From NCBI GenBank assembly GCA_016926135.1, contig JAFGPH010000280.1, forward strand, positions 1-23,659: a stretch of 23,659 nt of DNA, written 5' to 3'. Below the pieces are notes generated by a model that saw only the letters and a list, made by a program, of their open reading frames with translations, was not told where the DNA came from and did no database searches. Every line of letters starts with the position of its first letter. Within the stretch, counting starts at the first letter, position 1. Below, piece by piece: positions 1-9,400 of this stretch. Made by a program: the position numbers and the translations under genes. This DNA is from Deltaproteobacteria bacterium (GTDB lineage: Bacteria; Desulfobacterota; DSM-4660; Desulfatiglandales; HGW-15).

Positions 1-185
1 GGTTGCGATTAAGAGCGGATGGACTATGGATAAAACGCTAAGGGGATAAATGCAATCGGTGCCAAGCTTGGATGACTCAGACATATCAAAGGTTTTTCGA
101 GAAGCAGATACCCTGTGGGTCTGGAAGATATCACAGGAAACCGTCAGCCCCCAAAAGCCTTTCCCTCCACCCCGACTACCTTCAT

Positions 186-1022
186 CTAGGCATACAGATT
201 ATCGATCCATTTCATAGCTTCCAGGTCGCTGATCTTACCCAGGTATATCTGTGTGGTCGACAGATTTGAATGGCGCAGGATTACCTTGCTGACGATCTCA
301 ATTGGCACTCCCGAACGACTCGCGTAGGTGGCCGCATGGCGCCTAAGATCGTGGGGCTTGAGATGAATCCCCACCACATTGCCGGCTTTCGCTACCATCT
401 CCCTGGCGGCCTCATAACAGATGGGGAATATGCGCTCGTTGGGCTCAATGCCTTTTTCCCGGATGTAGTCTTTGATCCGGTCGGCGAGCTTCTGAGGGAT
501 GAAAATGAATTCTTGCTCCCTTCCGCTCTTGGGATCCCTGAGGGTCAATCTTCGGTCAGTGAGATCTGAGGGGGTAAGCTTTAGCACCTCGCCGATTCTC
601 ATCCCACCCCTTGCCATAAGTTCCAGCATCAGCCGGTTCCTCAGCTTAGAGGTTCTGAAGATGACCTCATCAACTGTCTCTTTTTCGATGATGTCCCAGT
701 GATAAGAAGATCTAGCCCTGAAGAGCTTCTTCAACACTGGTGTGTCACAGGGATTTCGGAAGTCCTGATCGAAGTTGTTTCTTACGAAGTTGAAGAACGC
801 CAACAGATGAGCATAGCGGCTTCGTTTGGTTTGTTGCTTTCTTCCCTCTGTGAGCCGGTTCAGGAAGGAGAGAATCTTTTCCGTGGTCACTTCCTTTAGA
901 TCCTCGCCACCGAATTCATCACAGAGTTTGGAAAGAATCAGATTGTACGCCTTCATGGAGTGTTCCTTCGAATGGGACTTGTGGTACTCCAGACAAAGTC
1001 TTGCTGCTTCTGAAACCTTCAT
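186..1022 (-). CDS. Tyrosine recombinase / integrase (XerC/D-like)
   Basis: Site-specific DNA recombinase of the tyrosine (phage integrase) family, 278 residues, the usual length for a XerC/D-type enzyme. The N-terminal 100 or so residues look like a SAM-like core-binding domain. The C-terminal catalytic domain carries the full active-site set: R142 (in GGMRIGE), K165 on the beta-hairpin, H224 and R227 (HDLRRH), H251 (LRHSN) and nucleophile Y260 (TQIYLG). The ATG at 1022 is preceded on the minus strand by AAAAAGGAGGT, a near-perfect ribosome binding site. It is transcribed away from the helicase operon beginning at 1342, so it may be the mobility gene of the defence island rather than a housekeeping dif recombinase. 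No flanking att duplication could be found by eye. An integron-type or Xer role is less likely but not excluded. Confidence 0.93.
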   Translation of the reverse strand: MKVSEAARLCLEYHKSHSKEHSMKAYNLILSKLCDEFGGEDLKEVTTEKILSFLNRLTEGRKQQTKRSRYAHLLAFFNFVRNNFDQDFRNPCDTPVLKKLFRARSSYHWDIIEKETVDEVIFRTSKLRNRLMLELMARGGMRIGEVLKLTPSDLTDRRLTLRDPKSGREQEFIFIPQKLADRIKDYIREKGIEPNERIFPICYEAAREMVAKAGNVVGIHLKPHDLRRHAATYASRSGVPIEIVSKVILRHSNLSTTQIYLGKISDLEAMKWIDNLYA

Positions 1023-1280
1023 GGCGATACCTCCTTTTTGGTTGAGATTCGTGGCGAGGTTCCTTCCGTGCCCCGTTGATCCTCAACGAGCCAGATATGA
1101 TGGGTGTGGTGCTCAGAAGTCTCCATCAAAGATGTACTTGTCTCAACGGAAATCATGCGATCATTCCCAGGTACTCTGAAAGTACCCGTTCCTGGATGAG
1201 CACTACCTAGGCGATAACGCCATACCTCCTTTGTCAAGCACTACTGCGTGGCCCCATAACCTTGTTATTTTGGTTATTGG

Positions 1281-1311
1281 TGCTATATAGCAAATGTCAT
1301 ATTTTATTTGC
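1281..1311. promoter_or_regulatory. Putative operator: 12-base palindrome plus adjoining inverted repeat
   Basis: TGCTATATAGCA at 1281-1292 is a perfect palindrome. It runs into a second inverted repeat, GCAAAT at 1290-1295 and ATTTGC at 1306-1311 with a 10-base spacer. Both lie about 30-60 bases upstream of a protein whose first 60 residues are an XRE-type helix-turn-helix. XRE repressors bind palindromes of this size, so autorepression of the operon is a reasonable inference. No experiment or alignment supports it here. Confidence 0.45.
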
Positions 1312-1336
1312 TTTGGTTTATGGAGTGTGGTATAAG
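1308..1336 (+). promoter_or_regulatory. Candidate sigma-70 promoter for the helicase operon
   Basis: A -35-like TTGCTT (1308-1313) and a -10-like TATAAG (1331-1336) are separated by 17 bases. The -10 box ends only five bases before the ATG at 1342, so a transcript from it would be leaderless or nearly so, and no good Shine-Dalgarno sequence precedes that ATG. The -35 box overlaps the inverted repeat ending at 1311, which would let a bound repressor block RNA polymerase. An alternative pair further upstream is TTGGTG (1277-1282) with TATTTT (1300-1305). Confidence 0.35.
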
Positions 1337-1341
1337 AAGAC

Positions 1342-4300
1342 ATGATTGGCGAAAAAATCAGGAAGTTGCGCAAGGCCATGGGGTTAACGCAGCAACGGTT
1401 TGCTGCGAAGCTAGGCGTGTCATTCGCCGCTGTAAACCGTTGGGAAAATGGGCGAAATGAGCCGCAACCAGACAGACTCCTGCGACTTCAAGAGCTTCAA
1501 GCGGAGTATCTGCGAGGTTCGGAAGTTGACGAGTTTCCGACTATCGTCCGGAACCAGACGACCCAATTGGATTTCGAAGGTGATCCGGATGCCGTCAAAC
1601 TCGTAGTCGATGCCTTTCGGTTACGGAACGGACATATCTTCAACAAGGCGTATGGCCTGGAGTTGTCCCGCGTTGTGCCTCTCCCTCATCAGAGAATCGC
1701 GGTCTATGAAAATCTCCTCCCACTCTCTCCCCTCAGATTCCTGCTGGCCGATGATGCCGGCGCCGGGAAAACAATCATGGCAGGCCTGTACATCCTGGAG
1801 ATGCTCAACCGTGGGCGAATCAAGCGGGTGCTCATTTGCTGCCCGGCAGGGTTGGTTTACAACTGGCAAAGGGAACTTCGGTTTTTCTTCGAACTCAACT
1901 TCACAATCCTTCGTGGTGCTGATTTCCGAGATCGTGAACAACTGACCGACGAAGATCCTGCCTTGATCATCATGAGTGTAGACACCGCAGCCACTCCCCA
2001 GATGAAGGCGCGTTTGTTCAATCGTACAGCACCGGACTTCGACCTTGTCGTGTTTGACGAGGCGCACAAGCTCTCCTGGAGCGATCCCAATCGGAGCGAC
2101 AGCAAGACCCTTCGTTATCAACTCGCAGAGTCGGCTTCCCGGCATTCGCGAAACCTATTGCTCCTCACGGCGACCCCCCACATGGGCAAGGAGTTTCCCT
2201 ATTTCGCCATCTGGCGACTGCTTGACCGCGCGGTATTCTCGACACCCGAGGCCGTATTGACCCTCTCTGAGGAAAAGCGTAACCGCCATTTCCTCCGCCG
2301 GTTGAAGGAAGAAATGATCACCTATGATGGTCAGCCTATCTACAAACCGAGATTGGCCCAGACTGTTCCAGTGACGCTCACGGCGGAAGAAGAACTGTTT
2401 TACGATGCTGCCACGGCTTATCTGAAGTGGAGCTACGAGAACAACCATGCGCTAAACAGAAATGCGGCTGCGATGGTCGTTGCAGTGCTCCAGAGGCGGC
2501 TCGCCAGCTCCACCTTTGCTCTTATGGAATCCCTCCGACGGATCAAGGAGAAACGCATCGCCTTGCAGGAAGCTGGTGATTCAGCGGTTCCATCCGATCT
2601 GGACCGAATGGTCGCCCAGATCGATTCAGCCACGGCAGACGATAGCGAACCTACCGATGAAGGCACGGAAAGCGGTGAGCGACTGGAGGAACAGGTTCTT
2701 ACGGCCGTCCGTCCTAAAACCCCGAGTCAGAGGGAACAGGAGTTGATGCTGATTGACGGGATCCTGGATGTTGGCCGCAAGGTGAGGGAAGATGCGAAGT
2801 TCACAAAGCTCCGCGAACTGATCGATTCGCCCGAGTACCACCGGGAGAAAGTCCTCATCTTTACTGAGCACAGGGACACTCTTGTCTACTTGCAGAATCA
2901 GTTTGCTGCAATGGGATATACGGATCGAGTTGCGGTGATTCACGGCGGCATGGATGCGGCAGAGCGGGAGCGCCAAAGGGTGTTTTTCATGCCGGTGGAG
3001 ATTCGGAGCCAGTTGATGCGGCCCGAGGACCTTGCGCGGCTGAATCCCCCGCAAAACAGCGCAAGCCTCATGGTGGCAACCGATGCGGCCGGTGAAGGGA
3101 TCAATCTCCAGTTTGCCTGGATCATGGTCAACTATGACATCCCCTGGAATCCTGCCAGACTCGAACAGCGAATGGGAAGGTTGCACCGGTTCGGCCAGCG
3201 AAACCCGGAAGTCCGGATCTTCAACCTCGTAGCGCAAAATACGCGAGAAGGAGACGTGCTTACAGTCCTCCTGGAGAAACTTGATGAGGCTCGCAGGGCG
3301 CTTAGCACCGACAAGGTTTTTGATGTTGTCGGGCAGTTGCTTCCAGAGACATCTATGCGGGATCTCCTTCTAGATAGGTTGATGCACCCGCAATCCGACA
3401 AGTGGAAGCGGGAAATGGATGCATGGCTCGCCACTCAAAGGCAGCGGGAGGCGATGGAGAAGTTGAGGCGGCAGGCATCTCGATTCGGTGACGTGGGCCG
3501 GCGCATCGGTCAACTGCAATCCGAAATGGATGTGGAGAACTTTGCCCGCCTGCTGCCGGCCTATGTACAGAACTTTGTCGAGAAATGTGCCTCTCCACTG
3601 GGGCTCACTTTGACAGGGGATCTTAGTCTGGCCGCTCGCGTGAGCTTCGAAAGGAATCTCAGTCCCTGGGTGCAAAATATCTCGTCCCGACTTGTGGATG
3701 GGCTTCCCGAATATCTCTCGGTCCGGCGCGATCCCCCCCCTGGCGAACTTGCCGGCAGGAGGGTGCATTTCCTTCGACCTGGGGAACCGTTCTTCGATGG
3801 GATGTGCGATGAAGTCATTTCGCGGTTTGGCTCTGACACGGGGCGCGGGGCGCTTTTCCTTGACCCCACGGTAGATAGACCTTACGGGGTCGCCTTTTAC
3901 GTCTGCCAGATCGGAGAACTTGCCGACCTGAAAGAGGTGAATGGGAAGAAACACAGCCACAATCTTATGGATCGGCGTATCCTGGCAGTAAGGTGGAATG
4001 AAGACGGTGAGTTCTTGACCTGTGCTCCTAACCACCTTCTGGCACTCCAGCCCGCACCAAAAGCGAGTCTATGGAAAGCCAATCGTCTGTTGCGAATGCC
4101 AGACGAGCAGGTACAGAAATGCGATAGCTATGCTCGTGCAGTTGCGGAATCCGAATTTCTTCAGCAGGTGCGGACCATGGTTCGAGCCGAGGTAGAGATG
4201 CGCCTGGAGGACCTGGCACGTGGATTCGACCTTCAGGCCGCTGAACTCGCCGAGCAGCGTGGGCATTACTCGCGCAAGGTACGTGCAGGCGACACCACGG

Positions 4301-4848
4301 CACAGGCCCGATTGGCGGAAATCAGGGCACGGCAAGCAGAACTGCAGGAAGAGCGGGCAGCCATGCTCCTATCGGAACATCGCCGGGCGGATCTTCTGGA
4401 CATTGTCAACTTTGAGCGTGTGGCGGTGGGCCTTGTGGTGCCCGACGACAGCCCTGAAGCCCAGGATGCCTATGACAGGAACATCGAGGCGATTGCCATC
4501 CGCGTGGCCACGAACTTCGAAGTGGATCGGTTCAACGCACGCGTGGTGGATGTGTCATCGCCGCATCTGGCCAAGGGGTATGATCTCGAAAGCCACAGAG
4601 CGAACGGTCAGATCGTCGCCATTGAGGTCAAAGGCCGGGCTGGGCGGGGTTCTGTCCAATTGACGGAAAACGAGTGGCCCACAGCGGTCAATGTGCGGGA
4701 CCGATACTGGCTCTATGTGGTGGTGGACTGTGCCACAAATCCCCTTCTCTATCGGGTCCAGGACCCGGCATTTAAGTTGGCTGTGAAGACCAGGCAGAGT
4801 TTCACGATCAATTTTGGGGACATACTCCGGGAGGCGGAGCCTGATTGA
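1342..4848 (+). CDS. XRE-HTH / SNF2-family helicase / DUF3883 fusion, putative defence helicase
   Basis: A 1168-residue protein with three parts. Residues 1-60 form an XRE-type HTH (TQQRFAAKLG then SFAAVNRWENG). Residues about 85-690 form a SNF2/superfamily-2 helicase motor: Walker A DDAGAGKT at 137-144, DEAH at 239-242, TATP at 276-279, DAAGEGINLQ from 581, and arginine-finger motif QRMGRLHRFGQR at 609-620. A charged coiled-coil-like stretch covers roughly 940-1015. The C-terminus is DUF3883-like with D1081, E1095 and K1097 (YDL, IEVKG), the pattern of PD-(D/E)xK nuclease-like folds. SNF2 proteins of this kind are ATP-driven DNA translocases recurrent in defence islands (Hma-like, DISARM-like). 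An in-frame TAA at 1333-1335 rules out an upstream start, and the ribosome binding site is weak. The HTH fusion is unusual and could make the helicase its own repressor or direct it to specific DNA. Confidence 0.92.
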   Translation: MIGEKIRKLRKAMGLTQQRFAAKLGVSFAAVNRWENGRNEPQPDRLLRLQELQAEYLRGSEVDEFPTIVRNQTTQLDFEGDPDAVKLVVDAFRLRNGHIFNKAYGLELSRVVPLPHQRIAVYENLLPLSPLRFLLADDAGAGKTIMAGLYILEMLNRGRIKRVLICCPAGLVYNWQRELRFFFELNFTILRGADFRDREQLTDEDPALIIMSVDTAATPQMKARLFNRTAPDFDLVVFDEAHKLSWSDPNRSDSKTLRYQLAESASRHSRNLLLLTATPHMGKEFPYFAIWRLLDRAVFSTPEAVLTLSEEKRNRHFLRRLKEEMITYDGQPIYKPRLAQTVPVTLTAEEELFYDAATAYLKWSYENNHALNRNAAAMVVAVLQRRLASSTFALMESLRRIKEKRIALQEAGDSAVPSDLDRMVAQIDSATADDSEPTDEGTESGERLEEQVLTAVRPKTPSQREQELMLIDGILDVGRKVREDAKFTKLRELIDSPEYHREKVLIFTEHRDTLVYLQNQFAAMGYTDRVAVIHGGMDAAERERQRVFFMPVEIRSQLMRPEDLARLNPPQNSASLMVATDAAGEGINLQFAWIMVNYDIPWNPARLEQRMGRLHRFGQRNPEVRIFNLVAQNTREGDVLTVLLEKLDEARRALSTDKVFDVVGQLLPETSMRDLLLDRLMHPQSDKWKREMDAWLATQRQREAMEKLRRQASRFGDVGRRIGQLQSEMDVENFARLLPAYVQNFVEKCASPLGLTLTGDLSLAARVSFERNLSPWVQNISSRLVDGLPEYLSVRRDPPPGELAGRRVHFLRPGEPFFDGMCDEVISRFGSDTGRGALFLDPTVDRPYGVAFYVCQIGELADLKEVNGKKHSHNLMDRRILAVRWNEDGEFLTCAPNHLLALQPAPKASLWKANRLLRMPDEQVQKCDSYARAVAESEFLQQVRTMVRAEVEMRLEDLARGFDLQAAELAEQRGHYSRKVRAGDTTAQARLAEIRARQAELQEERAAMLLSEHRRADLLDIVNFERVAVGLVVPDDSPEAQDAYDRNIEAIAIRVATNFEVDRFNARVVDVSSPHLAKGYDLESHRANGQIVAIEVKGRAGRGSVQLTENEWPTAVNVRDRYWLYVVVDCATNPLLYRVQDPAFKLAVKTRQSFTINFGDILREAEPD

Positions 4849-4870
4849 AATAGTATTAGGAGGGTTGGCG

Positions 4871-6385
4871 ATGAATGCAGAGGATCAGACGAGCAAACCC
4901 TTTCCATCCGGCAGTCTGCCAGTCGAATTGGCCGACAATCTCCGGACGATAAATCCGTGGTGGTTCGGCAAGCCTGGGGTGCCGATGCCGGCATTTCACC
5001 GGTGGCCGTTTGCCCGGTTAAAGCAATTGCTTACCCAGGGAATTGCGCCGGCAACCGTGCTGCGAGGTCCGCGTAGGGTCGGTAAAACGATCCTTCTGCG
5101 ACAGGTGCTGGAAGATTTGCTTCTACACGGTATGGCTCCTTCCCGTGTTCTGTATGTTCCTTTCGATGAACTTGCCACACTCGCGAAGATGACGGAACCG
5201 ATCCTGCAAGTGGCGCGATGGTTTGAAAGTGAGGTTCTTCACGCATCATTCAACGAAGCCGCAAGACGTAATGAGCCTGCATTCCTCTTTTTCGACGAGG
5301 TGCAAAACCTGGAGGATTGGGCTCCACAACTCAAGAATTTGGTTGACAACCATGCAGTTCGCGTTCTGGTGACGGGGAGCTCATCGCTCCAGATCGCCGC
5401 TGGCCGCGACAGCTTGGCCGGTCGGGTGACCACCCTTGATCTGGGGTCCCTTCTCCTGCGGGAGATAGCTGAAATGCGCTGGGGCCACTCCCAACCCCCT
5501 CGTTGGCCGGCAAACGGACAAGGCGACCTGACATCGCAGGAGTTCTGGCGCGAAGGCGTAGCACAAGCCGGTGCTTCAAAGGAGATACGGCTGCGTTCCT
5601 TCGAGGCATTCTCGCGGCTGGGGGCCTATCCGATTGCACACCAAACCCCTGAACCGAGTTGGCCGGAACTCTCAGACTACCTGGCGGAAACCGTTATTCG
5701 GCGCGTTCTGGAACACGATCTTCCTTGGCTTCGGAAGGCACGTCGCGCTGATAAGGCCCTGTTAGAGGAAGTATTCCGTTTGTCCTGCCGTTACGCGGGG
5801 CAATCGCCAGGGCCATCCGTTTTCGTCCCTGATCTCCGCACCATTCTTCGGAAGGACTACAGTTGGCAGCGGGTAAGGGGCGTCTTGCGCGCGCTGGATG
5901 CCACGTTGCTGCTGAGGTTGATCGAACCCCTTGAACTTCGACTCAAACGAAGGACTGCACCGGCAAAGATATGCCTGTGCGATCATGCGCTGCGCGCGGC
6001 ATGGCTTCAGGAGGAGATCCCCCTCGATGTCGAGGGATTGGCGAAGAGCCCCCATCTTTCTGACCTGGCTGGCAGAATCGCCGAGAGCGTCCTGGGATAT
6101 TTCTTGGCGTCCATCCCGAACCTGGATGTTGCTTATCATCCCGCCCGCGGCTCCGAACCTGAGGTTGACTTCGTTATCACCATTGGTACGCGCAGGATAC
6201 CGGTGGAGGTCAAGTATCGAAAACGCGTCGATCCTTTTGAAGATACCCGTGGACTAAGGGCTTTTCTGGAGAAAACGGTTTACAACGCGCCACTCGGGCT
6301 GCTGGTAACGCTACAAGATGGGGTCACGGTTCCCGACCCCAGGATCATCCCGATCTCGTTGTCTTCGCTGCTTTGGATGAGATGA
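4871..6385 (+). CDS. AAA+ ATPase with DUF4143 C-terminal domain
   Basis: A 504-residue ATPase of the COG1373-type AAA+/DUF4143 family. Walker A is GPRRVGKT at 66-73 and Walker B is FLFFDEVQ at 138-145. The sensor-like segment VLVTGSSS is near 165-172, followed by the family's AAGRDSLAGR. The C-terminal DUF4143 part contains D433, E446 and K448 (VDF and VEVKY), a PD-(D/E)xK-like signature. I chose the ATG at 4871 over an in-frame start at 4814 because TAGGAGGG lies eight bases before it and the earlier start would overlap the helicase gene. The gap to that gene is 22 bases, and the methyltransferase follows after 16, so all are cotranscribed. Many family members are orphans of unknown role. 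A regulatory or effector role in this defence operon is inferred from position only. Confidence 0.88.
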   Translation: MNAEDQTSKPFPSGSLPVELADNLRTINPWWFGKPGVPMPAFHRWPFARLKQLLTQGIAPATVLRGPRRVGKTILLRQVLEDLLLHGMAPSRVLYVPFDELATLAKMTEPILQVARWFESEVLHASFNEAARRNEPAFLFFDEVQNLEDWAPQLKNLVDNHAVRVLVTGSSSLQIAAGRDSLAGRVTTLDLGSLLLREIAEMRWGHSQPPRWPANGQGDLTSQEFWREGVAQAGASKEIRLRSFEAFSRLGAYPIAHQTPEPSWPELSDYLAETVIRRVLEHDLPWLRKARRADKALLEEVFRLSCRYAGQSPGPSVFVPDLRTILRKDYSWQRVRGVLRALDATLLLRLIEPLELRLKRRTAPAKICLCDHALRAAWLQEEIPLDVEGLAKSPHLSDLAGRIAESVLGYFLASIPNLDVAYHPARGSEPEVDFVITIGTRRIPVEVKYRKRVDPFEDTRGLRAFLEKTVYNAPLGLLVTLQDGVTVPDPRIIPISLSSLLWMR

Positions 6386-6401
6386 TAAAAGGTCTGGAGA
6401 A

Positions 6402-9400
6402 ATGAGCCAAACAAGCAAACCCCGTCTCATTGAAATACTGATGCCCTTGGAGCAGGCGTCCATCCTGTCACCACGGGAGAAGAATGTTCGGTCAGGCGGG
6501 TATATCTCAACCTTCCATGTCTGGCCTGCGCGCCGGCCCCTGGCGGCGTGCCGTGCTGCACTGCTGGCCACCCTCCTGCCCGATCCGGGTGATCCGAGGA
6601 AACGCGCGGAGATGCTCAAAGCCATCGGTGGCGAGGTAAAGGTGGAGCAGAGCGAATCTAGGGACGAGGACGGGAACCTTGTGGTTGAGGAAAAACCGAC
6701 GATTGATGGCGGGGTGCTGGCCTGGAACGCTGAAGACAGCGAGTTCATGGTGGGGCTGCGAAAGGCAATCCGCAAGGCAAACCGAGGGAAGACGCCGCAA
6801 GTGTTTGACCCCTTCGCCGGTGGCGGGGCCATCCCTCTTGAAGCGATGTGGCTCGGATGCCATGCTTCGGCCTCGGATATCAATCCTGTGGCATGGCTCC
6901 TGCTCAAAGGCACATTGGAATACCCTCAGCAGTTTGCAGGCAAGAGTTGGCCCTTGCCTGAATTCGTGAACGAATGGCCTGATTTGGTGGAGGAATTGTA
7001 CGGTGGCAAGAAGAAGCGCCGGCAGCGTTACCACTTTTCTGATGAGCGGCAATTTTACATCCATGAGGCCAAACCTACTAATTCAAGCTTTCCTGAGTCC
7101 CGAATTCAATCCTCTAATGTTTCCGCGAACCTTTCATGGCATGTGCGGGCCTGGGGCCAGTGGGTCATGGAGCGCGCCCACCAGGACCTTGCCCAGTACT
7201 ACCCGGTGGTAAATGGCGAACCCACCGTCGCCTACCTCTGGGCACGGACCGTGCGGGACATCCAGACCGAAGGTCGGATACCCATCCTCAAGACCTTTCT
7301 GCTGTCCAGGAAAAAGGGCAAGCGGACCGCGCTGTTGCCTGTTCCTGACAACACGAAAAAGGCCGTCACCTTTAAACTGCTAACGGAAGAGCACCTTTCC
7401 AATTCCGAACGGCGTGCGCGGGTGATCGAAGACCATCCCTTTCTCACGACTTGGGGGGTAACGGAAGACACCCTGGAGGACTTCCTCAGGAAAGGCACCA
7501 AGAGCGATGCCGGGGTGTGGAGTCCTTTCGAGAAAGGTCGGCCGGATATGCTGGCGTTGACGATGAACGAGATACGAGAACAAGGCCGACGTGGACTGAT
7601 GGGCATGCAGATGACGGCGGTTTGCGTGGAATCGCGGGTACCAGGCAAAAAGAAGCCGGAGAAGACCTACCGGATTCCCGGAGATGAGGAAATCCAAGCG
7701 GCAGATGTGCAAATTGAAGATATAGAGGATGTGTTCAGTGGCGTCCCGTATGGAGTAATCGACGAAGCTCTCCCTCCGCAAGGTTCACTCGGTTTCAGGG
7801 TCCAACTTTATGGAATCGTGAATTGGCGGCAACTGTTTACTCCCCGTCAACTTCTGGCTGCTGGGGTATTCCTGAAGCACACACGCCAAGCCATCGCTCG
7901 AATACGGGAGACAAACCCGGAGCACGCGGAAGCCCTGGCTGTGTACCTGACGGTCGTGTTCGGGCGATTCATAGACTATTGCAGCACACAGTGCAGTTGG
8001 GAACCTTCGGATGGCGAAGTAAAGCACACCATCGCGGGCTACAAGTTGCCGATGGTATGGGACTTTGCCGAGGCGAACCCGCTCTCGGAACGGGATCGCT
8101 ACTACGCCGGAGGTATCCGTGCCGTTTCCGATGGGGTCAAGGCCTTCTTGCGGGTTTGCTCCAAGGCCCCGGATGCGCCCATGGTGCGGTGTGTGAGCAG
8201 TCTGGCGACCGAGCTTAAACGGCAGGATTTGTGCTTCACTGATCCTCCTTATTACGATGCCATTCCCTATTCGGACCTCATGAATTTCTTCCGTATCTGG
8301 CAGAAGCGCATCATCGGCGACTTTAGCCCGGAGTTCCGGGAGGTGTTTCAAAGACCCTCGCCCACCTGGGACCCAAGTCAGGGTGACGGGGAGTTGATCG
8401 ACGACGATTCCAGGCATGGCGGGGATGCGGAAAAGTCTCGGAAAACCTATGAGGACGGCATGACCAATGCGTTTCGACGCAGTCTGGATGCCCTGAAAGA
8501 TGATGGGCGCATGGTTGTGGTCTTCGCCAACAAGGAGGTAGATGCCTGGCAAAGTCTTATAGGTGCACTGATTCGGTCAGGGGCAGTGGTGACGGCCAGT
8601 TGGCCGATCCAGACCGAGATGGTGAACAAGGTTACCCAGAAGAGGGCCAATCTCTCGACCTCGGTTTGGATCGTATGTCGCAAGCGGGACCCGAACGCTC
8701 CATTTGGTTGGGAAGACGATGTGCTCACCAGGATGCGGTCCATTCTTCTGGACCCGCGTGAGGAACTGGGGGGCAAGAATATCCTGCGGTATTTCTTTGA
8801 CGTAAATGTCAGGGGAGCGGATTTCCAGTGGGCCGCATTGGGTCCCGGGCTGATGGCCTATAGCGCCCATCCTTATGTGAAAAAGACTGACGGGGGGAAC
8901 CTTGAGGTCAAGGAGTTCCTGGACGAGGTGCGAAAGCTGGTCCTGCGATTTGCCATGGGCTCCCTCAGGGGCTTCGAGGACCTCCAGGAGTTGGCTGGCG
9001 AAGCGGTTGTTCTGGATGCAGTGACCCAGTATTACCTGCTCCACCGCAAGTCCTTCGGTTTTGATCCAATGCTGGCAGGAGTATGCATCCTTTACGCGAA
9101 CGCGTGCGGCAAAACCGACCGGGAGTTGCAGATGGTCTGGAACATCCTGGAGCAGGGAGGGAAGAAGAAGACGCGGAGACGCGGAGACGCGGAGGAAGAT
9201 GAAGAAGCTGGTGAGATCCTCAATGCGAGTGCCAAGGCGGATAAGTTCCGTCTGGTTCGTTGGAATGAGCGTGTTAAGGATGACAAGCTGGGTGAGAACC
9301 GCCCAAACCACCCCGCGCCGCTGATAGACAGACTGCACCGGCTGATGTACCTCCTAAAGCAAAACCGGGCCGGAGACGTGCAATCGCTATACGAATCCTG

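Larger units (their letters stand above)
1023..1341. promoter_or_regulatory. Divergent control region between recombinase and helicase operon
   Basis: This 319-base non-coding stretch separates two divergently read genes. It holds small hairpins at 1074-1088 (CGTTGA/TCAACG, 3-base loop) and 1170-1186 (GGTACT/AGTACC, 5-base loop). Copies of a CTCAAC-type heptamer occur in both orientations at 1041-1047, 1082-1088 and 1141-1147. The last 80 bases turn strongly AT-rich and carry the palindromes annotated separately. A 72-codon TTG-start ORF on the minus strand (1019-1237) overlaps the recombinase start as ATGA, but its product is unrecognisable and I do not call it a gene. Confidence 0.5.

Noticed and set aside
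112..137. CCTGTG...CACAGG inverted repeat after the recombinase gene as an att core or terminator
   Set aside because: Six-base arms with a 14-base spacer are common by chance; no T-run follows and no second copy was found elsewhere in the window.
1019..1237. 72-codon minus-strand ORF overlapping the recombinase start by ATGA
   Set aside because: It begins with TTG, the product is low in recognisable structure, and the region is explained by control sequences. An in-phase SD-ATG at 1223 in another frame gives only a six-residue peptide.
4814..4870. Earlier in-frame start for the AAA-DUF4143 gene
   Set aside because: No ribosome binding site, overlaps the helicase gene end, and the added 19 residues do not belong to the family.
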